In this document: positions 1-7,865 of the stretch, piece by piece
Position numbering within the stretch: position 1 is the stretch's first letter
Layout of the letters: every line of letters starts with the position of its first letter
NCBI RefSeq assembly: GCF_036488675.1
Contig: NZ_CP133148.1
Coordinates: forward strand, 1,178,001 to 1,242,000
DNA from: Sinorhizobium chiapasense
Lineage (GTDB): Bacteria > Pseudomonadota > Alphaproteobacteria > Rhizobiales > Rhizobiaceae
Reading direction: 5' to 3'
Length of the DNA stretch: 64,000 bases
The notes under the pieces: model-generated
Databases searched by the model: none
What the model was told of the DNA's origin: nothing
What the model saw: the letters and a program-made list of their open reading frames with translations, nothing else
Made by a program: the position numbers and the translations under genes

Positions 1-83
1 TCAAGGACGACTTCATCGACATCGCTGACGATCAGGGGGCGGTGCCCCAGATGAACGACGTCTTCGGGTCGGTCAGCGGTCAT
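1..83 (-). CDS. HAD-like hydrolase, N-terminal fragment (partial)
   Basis: Only the first 27 codons lie in the window; the gene continues past the left edge on the minus strand. The ATG at 83 opens 2 nt after the DUF3572 stop codon, so the two are probably cotranscribed. The visible residues contain [10 protein letters not shown], which matches haloacid dehalogenase motif I (DxDx[TV]) following a hydrophobic beta strand. A HAD-type phosphatase or hydrolase is therefore the best guess. Substrate cannot be inferred from this fragment. Confidence 0.5.
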   Translation of the reverse strand, partial: MTADRPEDVVHLGHRPLIVSDVDEVVL

Positions 84-85
84 GC

Positions 86-358
86 TCAGCTGTCCTCGAA
101 ATCCGAGGCGCCGGAGAGAACGAGGTGTGCCCGGACCACGTCCTCCGGCCGCGTTTGCGTCGCTGCGCAAAAAGCGATCAGCGTCGGTTCGTGGTCCATC
201 AGGAAAGCGACCAAACCGCCCATGAAACCCGGCTCACCGATTGCCGTGCGCAACGAACCGGGATCGGTGCCGGTCAGGGCGAGGAAGCGGGAGAGAAGGT
301 CGGGTTCATCGGCGAGCCAGGCGAGGATGGCGATTGCAGTTTCGTCAGCGCTCTTCAT
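86..358 (-). CDS. DUF3572 family protein
   Basis: A 90-residue acidic, mostly helical protein that matches the small DUF3572 family of Rhizobiales in length and pattern (helical N-terminus, then [19 protein letters not shown], then a central [14 protein letters not shown] stretch). No signal peptide, membrane segment or catalytic motif is visible and no function is known to me. It is transcribed divergently from divK across about 155 bp that must hold both promoters, and it lies directly upstream of a HAD-like gene. The linkage to divK-pleD is conserved in relatives as far as I recall, but that does not prove a cell-cycle role. Confidence 0.75.
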   Translation of the reverse strand: MKSADETAIAILAWLADEPDLLSRFLALTGTDPGSLRTAIGEPGFMGGLVAFLMDHEPTLIAFCAATQTRPEDVVRAHLVLSGASDFEDS

Positions 359-514
359 GGTGTCGAACCTCTCGTCATCTTGCGCCCGGAATTACCTATT
401 TTTCAACCAAATAGCGCTAGTCTTGCGACTGAGGAAATGGGCCGAGTCGTTGAGTGTGCAACTTATATGTCCTCAGTGGACTTGCAAGGCGGCGGCGGAC
501 AGCAAGGTATCGAC

Positions 515-886
515 ATGCCCAAACAGGTGATGATTGTTGAGGACAACGAGCTGAATATGAAGCTCTTCCGCGACCTGATTGAGGCTTCTGGCTATCAGAC
601 GATCCAGACGCGCAACGGCATGGAGGCGCTCGAGCTTGCGCGCAAGCACCGGCCCGACCTGATCCTGATGGACATCCAGTTGCCCGAGGTTTCCGGTTTG
701 GAAGTCACGAAGTGGCTCAAAGAAGACGACGAGCTTCACGTCATTCCGGTCATTGCCGTGACCGCGTTCGCCATGAAGGGCGATGAGGAGCGTATTCGCC
801 AGGGTGGTTGCGAAGCCTATGTCTCCAAACCGATTTCGGTTCCGAAATTCATCGAAACGATCAAGACCTATCTGGGCGATGCCTGA
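515..886 (+). CDS. divK: Single-domain response regulator DivK
   Basis: A 123-residue receiver domain with no output domain. The acidic pocket (E9, D10), phospho-acceptor D53 in LILMDIQLP, the switch threonine in VTAF and the KP dipeptide near the C-terminus are all present. DivK in alphaproteobacteria is phosphorylated by DivJ and dephosphorylated by PleC. It acts on the CckA-CtrA circuit that times division and polarity; in Sinorhizobium it is linked to symbiotic differentiation. The ATG at 515 was chosen because the family begins exactly there; the longer open frame upstream has no matching sequence. pleD follows after 17 nt, so the two probably form one transcript, as in Caulobacter. Confidence 0.95.
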   Translation: MPKQVMIVEDNELNMKLFRDLIEASGYQTIQTRNGMEALELARKHRPDLILMDIQLPEVSGLEVTKWLKEDDELHVIPVIAVTAFAMKGDEERIRQGGCEAYVSKPISVPKFIETIKTYLGDA

Positions 887-903
887 GCGGCGGGAAACTT
901 GAG

Positions 904-2271
904 ATGACAGCACGCATCCTCGTCGTCGATGACGTACCAGCCAATGTGAAGCTCCTGGAGGCGCGGCTGCTGGCTGAATATTTTGACGTCCTGACGGCAG
1001 GGGACGGGCAATCTGCCTTGGCGATCTGCGAAAAGACGCCCGTAGACCTGGTGCTGCTCGATATCATGATGCCGGGCATGGATGGGTTCGAGGTCTGCGA
1101 GAGGCTGAAGGCGAACAGCCGGACCGCACATATTCCGGTGGTGATGGTGACGGCGCTCGACCAGCCGTCCGATCGGGTGCGTGGACTGAAGGCAGGTGCC
1201 GACGACTTCCTCACCAAACCGGTCAACGATCTGCAACTGATGTCGCGGGTCAAAAGCCTGGTACGGCTGAAGAATGTCAGCGACGAATTGCGCCTTCGCG
1301 CGCAAACGGCACATACGATCGGTCTGCAGGACCTTGAGCGCCCAGATCGCCCGGATGAGCCGGGTCACATTCTGCTGGTCGACGCGCGCGCCTCGTCCCA
1401 GGAGCGGCTTCTGCGGGCGCTGAAACCGATCGCCGACGTCTCGGTGATATCGGATCCTCAGGCGGCCTTGTTCGAGGCGGCCGAAAGCAATTTTGATCTC
1501 GTCATCGTCAACGCGAACTTTGACGACTACGATCCGCTGCGCTTGTGCTCGCAATTGCGTTCGCTGGAGCGCACACGCTTCATTCCGATCCTGCTGGTCA
1601 CCGAGCAGGGGCGTGACGAGATGGTCGTTCGCGCGCTAGAGCTTGGCGTAACGGACTATGTGATGCGCCCTGTCGATCCCAATGAGCTTGTGGCTCGCTC
1701 GCTGACGCAGATCCGCCGCAAACATTGCAATGACCGGCTGCGGGCGAGCGTCCAGCAGACGATCGAACTGGCGATCACCGACGATCTCACGGGCCTGCAC
1801 AACCGGCGTTACCTGGACAATCATCTGAAGCTGTTGATGGACCGTGCCGCTGCCCGCGGTCGGCCGCTTTCCATCTGCATTACCGATATCGACCGCTTCA
1901 AACACATCAACGATACCTACGGTCACGACGCGGGAGACGAAGTCCTGCGCGAGTTTGCCAATCGTGTGCGTGCGACTGTCCGGGGTGCGGACCTCGCATG
2001 CCGGTTTGGTGGCGAGGAATTCGTGATCGTCATGCCGGACACCACTCCAGAAATGGCGGCGATCGTCGCCGAACGCCTTCGTCTGATGGTTGAGAGCCGG
2101 GCGTTCGCCATTCCCCAGGCTGACACCGTTCATTCCGTCACGGCGTCCCTCGGCATCTCCAGCCTCAGAGCGGAGGGCGATACGCCGGAAGCGTTGTTGA
2201 AGCGCGCCGACATGGCGCTCTATCAGGCCAAAAACAACGGGCGCAACAGGGTTGTGGCGGCTGCCGCCTAA
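904..2271 (+). CDS. pleD: Response regulator / diguanylate cyclase PleD
   Basis: A 455-residue protein with REC1-REC2-GGDEF architecture. REC1 (about 1-120) is complete, with D9/D10 and acceptor D53. REC2 (about 150-270) is degenerate: the acceptor position reads VIVNANFDD, with Asn in place of Asp, as expected for the dimerisation adaptor receiver of PleD. The cyclase domain (about 290-450) carries GGEEF at 369-373, with an RGAD inhibitory I-site at 360-363, so it should make c-di-GMP and be product-inhibited. In Caulobacter PleD is activated by PleC/DivJ and drives the motile-to-sessile switch. The start at 904 follows divK by 17 nt. No strong terminator is seen immediately downstream. Confidence 0.95.
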   Translation: MTARILVVDDVPANVKLLEARLLAEYFDVLTAGDGQSALAICEKTPVDLVLLDIMMPGMDGFEVCERLKANSRTAHIPVVMVTALDQPSDRVRGLKAGADDFLTKPVNDLQLMSRVKSLVRLKNVSDELRLRAQTAHTIGLQDLERPDRPDEPGHILLVDARASSQERLLRALKPIADVSVISDPQAALFEAAESNFDLVIVNANFDDYDPLRLCSQLRSLERTRFIPILLVTEQGRDEMVVRALELGVTDYVMRPVDPNELVARSLTQIRRKHCNDRLRASVQQTIELAITDDLTGLHNRRYLDNHLKLLMDRAAARGRPLSICITDIDRFKHINDTYGHDAGDEVLREFANRVRATVRGADLACRFGGEEFVIVMPDTTPEMAAIVAERLRLMVESRAFAIPQADTVHSVTASLGISSLRAEGDTPEALLKRADMALYQAKNNGRNRVVAAAA

Positions 2272-2514
2272 CCTTGAAGGCAGCAAGTAACGCGGTCGAT
2301 CGGCCGCGATTAGAATGCTCTTTTCAGGCTCTTGTTAAGTTTCTTTAAAGTTGTATTCTCCGCTGCGCCGCTGGTGCTGGGGCAAAGCATTTCCATAAGC
2401 GGCAGATTCGGCATTGTCCGAATATGAGACAGAATTAACCAAACGCCGAGCAACCTTGTTCCGGCGATTAAGAATTCGTTGATTTTTTTTTATTTTCAGG
2501 CAATGCTGATACGC

Positions 2515-2688
2515 ATGGAAGCGTGACTTCCATCACCAATCGGTTACCCCATGATGCTCAGGTCCGCCGCATCTCCTGGGTCGTGGGGTCGGTCGGCTGT
2601 CTCTCGATGCTCGCGGATTCCTCGTGCCGCAGTCGGAAGGCAGCCGACCCCCTTTCAAAACGCCGCTTCGCAAGAGGCGGCGTTTTTC
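2515..2688 (+). ncRNA. Candidate small RNA in the pleD-rpmG gap
   Basis: The 550-bp gap between pleD and rpmG has no convincing protein gene but is highly structured on the plus strand. In order there are: a 7-bp perfect hairpin (2515-2533, ATGGAAG/CTTCCAT); a long stem in which GGGGTC...GGCTG (from 2585) pairs with CAGCCGACCCC (2641-2651), leaving a 4-nt bulge; and an intrinsic terminator at 2657-2687. This layout fits a trans-encoded sRNA of roughly 120-175 nt. The 5' end is a guess because I could not find a clear CTTGAC-N17-CTATAT promoter. Alternatively it is an extended 3' UTR of pleD, processed or not. Confidence 0.5.
2657..2687 (+). terminator. Rho-independent terminator of the candidate sRNA
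   Basis: AAAACGCCGC pairs with GCGGCGTTTT around a 10-nt loop and is followed by a run of five T. This is a textbook intrinsic terminator on the plus strand. It lies almost 390 bp past the pleD stop codon, which argues for a separate transcript ending here. Confidence 0.85.
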
Positions 2689-2773
2689 GTTTCAGTTCAG
2701 TAAGATAGAGCTGTTCGACGCTGCGGTTGGTGCGCCTTTTTGAGGCAGCGGCTGAAGACAACAGGCCAAAGAA

Positions 2774-2803
2774 AAAGCGCCGAACCTCGCGGCTCGGCGC
2801 TTT
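2774..2803 (-). terminator. Terminator of rpmG
   Basis: AAAGCGCCGA at 2774-2783 pairs with TCGGCGCTTT at 2794-2803. Read on the minus strand the second arm ends in CTTTTTC, giving a U-tract. It sits 22 bp past the rpmG stop codon and so terminates that minus-strand gene. Confidence 0.85.
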
Positions 2804-2824
2804 AAGGAGACTGAAACGCTGATC

Positions 2825-2992
2825 TTACTTGATCTTCGTTTCCTTGAACTCGACGTGCTTCTTCGCGATCGGATCGTATTTGGTCTTCGTCATCTTTTCC
2901 GTCATCGTACGGCTGTTCTTGGTCGTGACGTAGAAGAAACCCGTGTCGGCCGTCGACAGCAGCTTGATCTTGATGGTGGTAGCTTTCGCCAT
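2825..2992 (-). CDS. rpmG: 50S ribosomal protein L33
   Basis: A 55-residue basic protein starting [20 protein letters not shown] and ending in KETKIK, which matches alphaproteobacterial L33 along its whole length. L33 is a small protein of the large subunit near the E site. This version lacks the paired CxxC zinc motifs of the zinc-binding L33 type (no cysteine at all), so it is the zinc-independent form. It has its own terminator, and a 94-bp gap separates it from the upstream MFS gene on the same strand, so it may have its own promoter. Confidence 0.95.
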   Translation of the reverse strand: MAKATTIKIKLLSTADTGFFYVTTKNSRTMTEKMTKTKYDPIAKKHVEFKETKIK

Positions 2993-3085
2993 GGTCGTCC
3001 TGCCTTTATAAAAATGAAAGCCGTGGACAACCGGTTGCGGGCCACGGTCAAGGTTGGCGCGAAACTACAAATCGCGACCGAAAAG

Positions 3086-4270
3086 TCAAGGCCGTTTTGG
3101 ATTCAAAACGATCCGGACCACCGAAAGCGCAACATAAAGCCCGAAGAATGCTGCGATTGCCCAGGCAAAGCCGCTGTTGCCGGTGACGTCGATTGCGGCG
3201 CCGATCACCTGCGGGCCGGCAACTGTGCCGACGGCGTAGGAGAAAACAAAGGCGGCATTGGCTGCCGCAAGATCGGCGCCCTGAAGCCGGGAGCCCAGGT
3301 GGCTCAGGCCGACTGTGTAGAGGCCCGAAACGCATCCGCCCCAGAACAACAGCACCAGGGCCATCAGGATCCAGCTTTCGACCAGCATCGGGAGACAGAG
3401 GGCGCCGATGAAGCCAATCAGCGTCATCGCCGAGAGAAGCGTACGGCGATCCTTCACGTGGTCGGAAAGCATGCCGAGAGGAATCTGGAAGATGAAGTTT
3501 CCGATTCCCATGACCGTCAACAGCAGCGCTGCCTGCGATTCGGTAAAGCCTGCCCGCGTGCCGAAAATCGGGAACAGCGAGAGACCGCCCGATTCGACGG
3601 CGCCGAAAATGAAGACCGCGGCGGTCGCCGTGGGCACGAGGAACACATAGCGCATGAAATGGCGCTCGGGCTTCTCGTCGAGGACGGGGCTTTCGTTACG
3701 CGCCAGAAAGATCGGTATGGCCGCAAGCAGGATCACGCCGGCGCCGACGGCGAAGGGCAATATCCCCTCGCTGCCGAGGATCGAAAAGAGCAGGGGGCCA
3801 CTCGCGAAACCGAGCGAAAGCACAGTGCCGTAGATACCGAGCACGAAACCGCGCCGGTTTGGCGGCGCCGTCGCGTTGATCCAGAATTCCGATAGGATGA
3901 AAAGTACGGTGATCGCGCCGTGGAAGACGACCCGCAAGGGGAACCACAGCCAGAAATTCGTGATGTAGTAAAAACCGAGCGCGCTCGTCGCCGCAAACAG
4001 TATCGCCAGGAGCATTGTCGGCGCGACGCCGTGACGATGCGCGAACTTCGTCGTGAACGGGGCGGCCGCCATGGACGCGAGACCGGCCATTGCCGAGTTG
4101 AACCCGATCAGTGTCGAGGGGATGCCGCGCTTCTCCATGATGATGCTGAGCAACGGCAGCCCCAGGCCGATGGCAATGCCGACCGCCGAGATTGCAGCTA
4201 CCGCCGCAATCAGCGAAAGCCAGTGAATTTCGTCAACCGGTGCAGGCGTACCGGACGGCGGCTTTGACAT
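3086..4270 (-). CDS. MFS transporter
   Basis: A 394-residue, strongly hydrophobic protein with about 12 predicted membrane segments. It has the major facilitator signature between helices 2 and 3 (TKFAHRHG region) and a matching charged loop in the second half (MLSDHVKDRRTL). The fold resembles YcaD/YfcJ-like efflux or sugar-exporter members, but the substrate cannot be read from sequence. The ATG at 4270 is preferred over an upstream frame extension because the extension is Cys/Arg-rich and overlaps the preceding NUDIX gene. The 13-nt gap from NUDIX suggests it is the last gene of the long minus-strand run beginning with topA or earlier. Confidence 0.85.
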   Translation of the reverse strand: MSKPPSGTPAPVDEIHWLSLIAAVAAISAVGIAIGLGLPLLSIIMEKRGIPSTLIGFNSAMAGLASMAAAPFTTKFAHRHGVAPTMLLAILFAATSALGFYYITNFWLWFPLRVVFHGAITVLFILSEFWINATAPPNRRGFVLGIYGTVLSLGFASGPLLFSILGSEGILPFAVGAGVILLAAIPIFLARNESPVLDEKPERHFMRYVFLVPTATAAVFIFGAVESGGLSLFPIFGTRAGFTESQAALLLTVMGIGNFIFQIPLGMLSDHVKDRRTLLSAMTLIGFIGALCLPMLVESWILMALVLLFWGGCVSGLYTVGLSHLGSRLQGADLAAANAAFVFSYAVGTVAGPQVIGAAIDVTGNSGFAWAIAAFFGLYVALSVVRIVLNPKRP

Positions 4271-4283
4271 TCGAAAAGAACCC

Positions 4284-5000
4284 TTAGAGGAGCATGCGGA
4301 CAAAGCGCCCACGGCGCATGAAGTAAAACGGCACCGACCTTTCACGAGGAAGGGAGGGATCCGATTCGAGGCTGCTCCTCAGGTCCGCAAGGATCGTGGC
4401 GGTGATTTCCGGTATTTGGAGGGGTGGAAGGTTGTTCACGTCGATCCACTGCAAATCCTGAAGCTCCCGGCTTTCCAGAATCAGCGAAGCGTCGATGTCG
4501 GCCTCATCCGCAAAAACCGCGAAGAAACGTGTGTCGAACCGCCTCGAGTGTCCCGGAGGAGTGATGGCCCGAGCCATATAGCGTAAGTTTGCGAGATCGG
4601 GAAGGAAGGGGAGGCCGGCGCCCGGTTCGAGGTTTGGCTTGCCGACGCGGACGCCGGCCTCTTCGTAAAGCTCCCTCAAGGCGGCCAGAGCAAGCGCCCG
4701 CGCCCGTGCGTCGGTCAGCGGTCGTCCTTCGACCGACTTCAGCAACTGCAAAACGGCGGGATGGAGATCGCCTGAAAAGCCCAGCCGATGGTCGGACGGA
4801 TCGCGCCGGCCGCCGGGAAAGACATAGAGGTCGGGCATGAAGGCATGGGCGCTGTGGCGCTTTCCCATGAGCACACGAATGCGCGCGTCCGACCGGTCGA
4901 GCACCATGATGGAAGCGGCGTCCCGTGGTCTTACGGGCCGGCTTCCCGGGGAGCGGGATTGTGGCGAAGCTGCGTTGCCATCACGGCGGTCCGACGTCAT
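4284..5000 (-). CDS. NUDIX hydrolase
   Basis: A 238-residue protein whose central part contains LRELYEEAGVRV, matching the core REUXEEXGU of the Nudix box that binds Mg2+ for hydrolysis of nucleoside diphosphate-linked compounds. VFPGGRRDPSD lies well upstream of it, with a long insertion between, as in the NUDT19-like (coenzyme A/acyl-CoA diphosphatase) branch. This assignment of the branch is an inference. The start ATG at 5000 overlaps the DUF983 stop in an ATGA arrangement, so the two are translationally coupled. The first 25 residues are basic and Ser/Pro-rich and probably disordered. Confidence 0.8.
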   Translation of the reverse strand: MTSDRRDGNAASPQSRSPGSRPVRPRDAASIMVLDRSDARIRVLMGKRHSAHAFMPDLYVFPGGRRDPSDHRLGFSGDLHPAVLQLLKSVEGRPLTDARARALALAALRELYEEAGVRVGKPNLEPGAGLPFLPDLANLRYMARAITPPGHSRRFDTRFFAVFADEADIDASLILESRELQDLQWIDVNNLPPLQIPEITATILADLRSSLESDPSLPRERSVPFYFMRRGRFVRMLL

Positions 5001-5476
5001 GCCGAGGCGTCTCGCGGCGGGAGGACGTCTTCCGGAGCATCCTCCTTGCCGCCGAAACCATGCATCTTCAGTGCCCACTGCAGCCCAATGACGGCACCCT
5101 TGACCGGCTGCAGCAGTGCAACGGAGCTGGCAAGCGTGACCGGTGCCCAGATCGCCAGATGCTGCCAGGTCGAAAGCGGGAGCACGAGGTCGGTCATCAT
5201 ATAGCCGGCGAGCACGGCGTGGCCGACGATCGTGACGACGATATAAGGTGGAAAGTCGTCGGCGCGATGATGATCCATGCGCTCTCCGCACGCAGCACAG
5301 GCATCGACAGACTTGATGAAGGCCCGGAAAAGGCGCGCATCGCCACAGGCGGGGCAGCGGCCGATCAGGCCGCGCTTGATCGAGCGCATGACGGGACGGT
5401 CTTCGTCCTTCATTCCGCCAAGACGGAGCTCCTCGGTGGCCGCTGTCTTCATACCGATATCCTTCATATCCGACAC
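4997..5476 (-). CDS. DUF983 family membrane protein
   Basis: Up to 159 residues with two cysteine pairs, RCPACG and ACAACG, forming a likely N-terminal zinc ribbon, followed by two hydrophobic helices (YIVVTIVGHAVLAGYMM and a second near WAPVTLASSVALL). This is the DUF983 layout; function is unknown, though members often sit beside respiratory genes. A GTG start at 5476 has AGGA 5 nt upstream. An in-frame ATG at 5452 with AAGGA at proper distance is an equally good alternative (151 residues). It lies between rnr (17-nt gap) and NUDIX (4-nt overlap). Confidence 0.8.
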   Translation of the reverse strand: MSDMKDIGMKTAATEELRLGGMKDEDRPVMRSIKRGLIGRCPACGDARLFRAFIKSVDACAACGERMDHHRADDFPPYIVVTIVGHAVLAGYMMTDLVLPLSTWQHLAIWAPVTLASSVALLQPVKGAVIGLQWALKMHGFGGKEDAPEDVLPPRDASA

Positions 5477-5493
5477 CGCATTCCTGTCGGCTG

Positions 5494-7863
5494 CTATCGC
5501 CTGCCTCGCGGTGCCCGCGTTCCCGGTCGCTTGCGCGCGCCGGGTCGATCGCGACGGCCGGCCTTGTGGAAGGAGCGTGTTGCGGTCGGCATCTTTCGCC
5601 CTTCGCTCAACATCTCGAAGCGGAGCGCGCCGGCAAGCGGCACGGCCTCTTCCAGTTTGACGCGCACCGGATCTCCGAGGCGATAGCCGAGCCCGGATTT
5701 TTCGCCCGACAGGGCCTGATGGGCCTCGTCATAGATGTAATAGTCGCGTCCGAGCGTAGATATAGGGATAAAGCCGTCGGCGCCATAGGCGGGAAGAGTG
5801 ACAAAAAGTCCCGCCTTGGTGACACCCGAGACGCGCCCGTCGAATTCCTCGCCGATGCGTCCGTTCAGGTGATGCGCGATCAACCGATCGATCGTATCGC
5901 GCTCGGCCGCCATCGCGCGCCGCTCGAAGGTGGAAATCTCCGCGGCGATATCGTCAAGCGCACCTCCCTCTTGCGGCGTCGTGCCGCCCGAGCCGAGGCC
6001 GAGCGCGGTGACGAGGGCGCGATGCACGACCAGATCGGCATAGCGACGGATAGGAGAGGTGAAGTGTGCATACTTCATCAGGTTCAGGCCGAAATGCCCG
6101 ATATTTTCCGGGCTGTAGAGCGCCTGGCTTTGCGAGCGCAGCACCATTTCGTTGACCATCGTCTCGTAGGGTTTTCCCTCGGCCTTCGACAGGACGCCGT
6201 TGAAATGGTTCGAGCGCATGTTGCCGCCCTTGACGAGCGAGATGTCGAGCGTCGCCAGGAATTCGCGAAGCGTCTCCTGCTTTGCAAGCGATGGCTGGTC
6301 GTGAACGCGATAGATCAGCGCCTGCTGCTTCTGTTCCAGCGTCTCTGCCGCGGCGACATTCGCCTGGATCATCATTTCCTCGATCAGCTTGTGCGCGTCG
6401 AGGCGTTCCGGCACGAAGACGCGGTCGACGGTGCCGTCCGGCTTCAGGATGATCTTGCGCTCCGGCATGTTGAGTTCGAGCGGCTGGCGCCGGTCGCGTC
6501 CGCGCGTGAGTATGCGGTGGGCCTCCCAGAGCGGCTTGAGGATCGTTTCCAGGATCGCTCCGGTCTTGTCGTCCGGCGCCCCGTCGATTGCGGCCTGGGC
6601 CTGGTTGTAAGAAAGCTTGGCGGCGCTGCGCATCATGATGCGGTGGAACGTGTGTCCGGCCTTGCGACCCTCTTTCGAAAACCGCATCCGGACAGCGAGC
6701 GCGGGGCGGTCGACACCTTCCTTCAGCGAGCAGAGATCGTTGGAAATGCGCTCGGGCAGCATCGGCACGACACGGTCGGGAAAATAGACCGAATTCCCGC
6801 GCTTCAACGCTTCGAGGTCGAGTGCAGACTTTGGCTGGACATACCAGGAGACGTCGGCAATCGCGACAGTGACGACCACGCCACCCGGATTGTCGGGTAA
6901 AGGATCGGGCTCCGCATAGACGGCGTCGTCATGGTCCTTGGCGTCCGCCGGATCGATGGTGATCAGTGGCAGCGAGCGCCAGTCCTCGCGGTGTTCCATG
7001 GTCGCCGGCCGTGCTGCCTCCGCCTCTTTCAGCACCCGCTCGGAAAAGACGTAGGGAATCCCATGCGCGTGGATGGCGATCATCGAGATCGCCTTCTCCG
7101 ATGCAACGGAGCCGATGACGTTCTGCACCTGTGCGCGCGGCAGGCCATACCGCCCGATGCGGGCAAGATGCACCTCCACGAGATCGCCGTCCTGAGCGTT
7201 ACCGGTGAAATCCGGGTCGACGAGGATCTCTTCGCCGCGCTTGTCGATCGGCATCAGCCGCCCGCCGCCGCCAGGAGTGGGGCGAAAGACGCCGAGTACG
7301 GCATCCTTGCGCTTGTCGAGGACCTTGATGATGCGCGCCGTATAGGCGGGACCGCCGCGGTCCTTCGAGGGAAATATCTTCGCCAGCACACGGTCGCCGA
7401 GACCGCCGACGGGTGCCTTGCCCTTCGCCTTGCCGACAGCGGATTGCTTGATAAGGACCGCGGGGGCGACGCCGTTGTCGTCCAGCCACTCCGCCGGTCG
7501 GCCGATCAATTCGCCATCGATGTCACGTATTGTGATGTCGAGGACCGTGACGGGCGGCAGACCGCCCGGACGAACGAGCGATTTGCGCTTCTTCTCGACC
7601 AGGCCGTCCTCTTCCAGCGAGCGCAACAATGCCTTCAGTTCGACGCGTGCCTCTCCCTTCAGGCCGAAGGCCTTGGCGATTTCCCGCTTTGAGGCCTGCT
7701 GCGGGTTCTCGGCGATGAAGCGCATCAGCACATCGCGCGGCGGAACGGCGCCGTGAATGATCGTCTCCCTTTCGGCGGCAGGTGCCCCCTTGGCCGCCCG
7801 GCCGTTCTTCTTGACTGCGCCCTTTCCGGGCCGTTCGGTCGGGTCGCGCGGGATTCTGGTCAA
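5494..7863 (-). CDS. rnr: Ribonuclease R
   Basis: A 789-residue 3'-5' exoribonuclease. It has an N-terminal helix-turn-helix region (REIAKAFGLKG), cold-shock domains, an RNB catalytic core with DPADAKDHDDAV that supplies the metal-binding aspartates, and a C-terminal S1 domain followed by a Lys/Arg-rich tail. RNase R degrades structured RNA and takes part in rRNA and tmRNA-linked turnover. The only workable start is a TTG at 7863, 2 nt after the topA stop; AAGGA inside the end of topA is a well-placed ribosome binding site. Translation is therefore probably coupled to topA. Confidence 0.95.
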   Translation of the reverse strand: MTRIPRDPTERPGKGAVKKNGRAAKGAPAAERETIIHGAVPPRDVLMRFIAENPQQASKREIAKAFGLKGEARVELKALLRSLEEDGLVEKKRKSLVRPGGLPPVTVLDITIRDIDGELIGRPAEWLDDNGVAPAVLIKQSAVGKAKGKAPVGGLGDRVLAKIFPSKDRGGPAYTARIIKVLDKRKDAVLGVFRPTPGGGGRLMPIDKRGEEILVDPDFTGNAQDGDLVEVHLARIGRYGLPRAQVQNVIGSVASEKAISMIAIHAHGIPYVFSERVLKEAEAARPATMEHREDWRSLPLITIDPADAKDHDDAVYAEPDPLPDNPGGVVVTVAIADVSWYVQPKSALDLEALKRGNSVYFPDRVVPMLPERISNDLCSLKEGVDRPALAVRMRFSKEGRKAGHTFHRIMMRSAAKLSYNQAQAAIDGAPDDKTGAILETILKPLWEAHRILTRGRDRRQPLELNMPERKIILKPDGTVDRVFVPERLDAHKLIEEMMIQANVAAAETLEQKQQALIYRVHDQPSLAKQETLREFLATLDISLVKGGNMRSNHFNGVLSKAEGKPYETMVNEMVLRSQSQALYSPENIGHFGLNLMKYAHFTSPIRRYADLVVHRALVTALGLGSGGTTPQEGGALDDIAAEISTFERRAMAAERDTIDRLIAHHLNGRIGEEFDGRVSGVTKAGLFVTLPAYGADGFIPISTLGRDYYIYDEAHQALSGEKSGLGYRLGDPVRVKLEEAVPLAGALRFEMLSEGRKMPTATRSFHKAGRRDRPGARKRPGTRAPRGRR

Positions 7864-7865
7864 CG

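Noticed and set aside
42..530. Plus-strand open frames across DUF3572 and the divK upstream region
   Set aside because: They are shadows of the DUF3572 gene and extend divK with a stretch unlike any receiver domain N-terminus.
2335..2348. Possible CtrA box TTAA-N6-TTAA downstream of pleD
   Set aside because: The spacer is 6 rather than 7 nt and there is no gene start nearby except the candidate sRNA; too weak to call.
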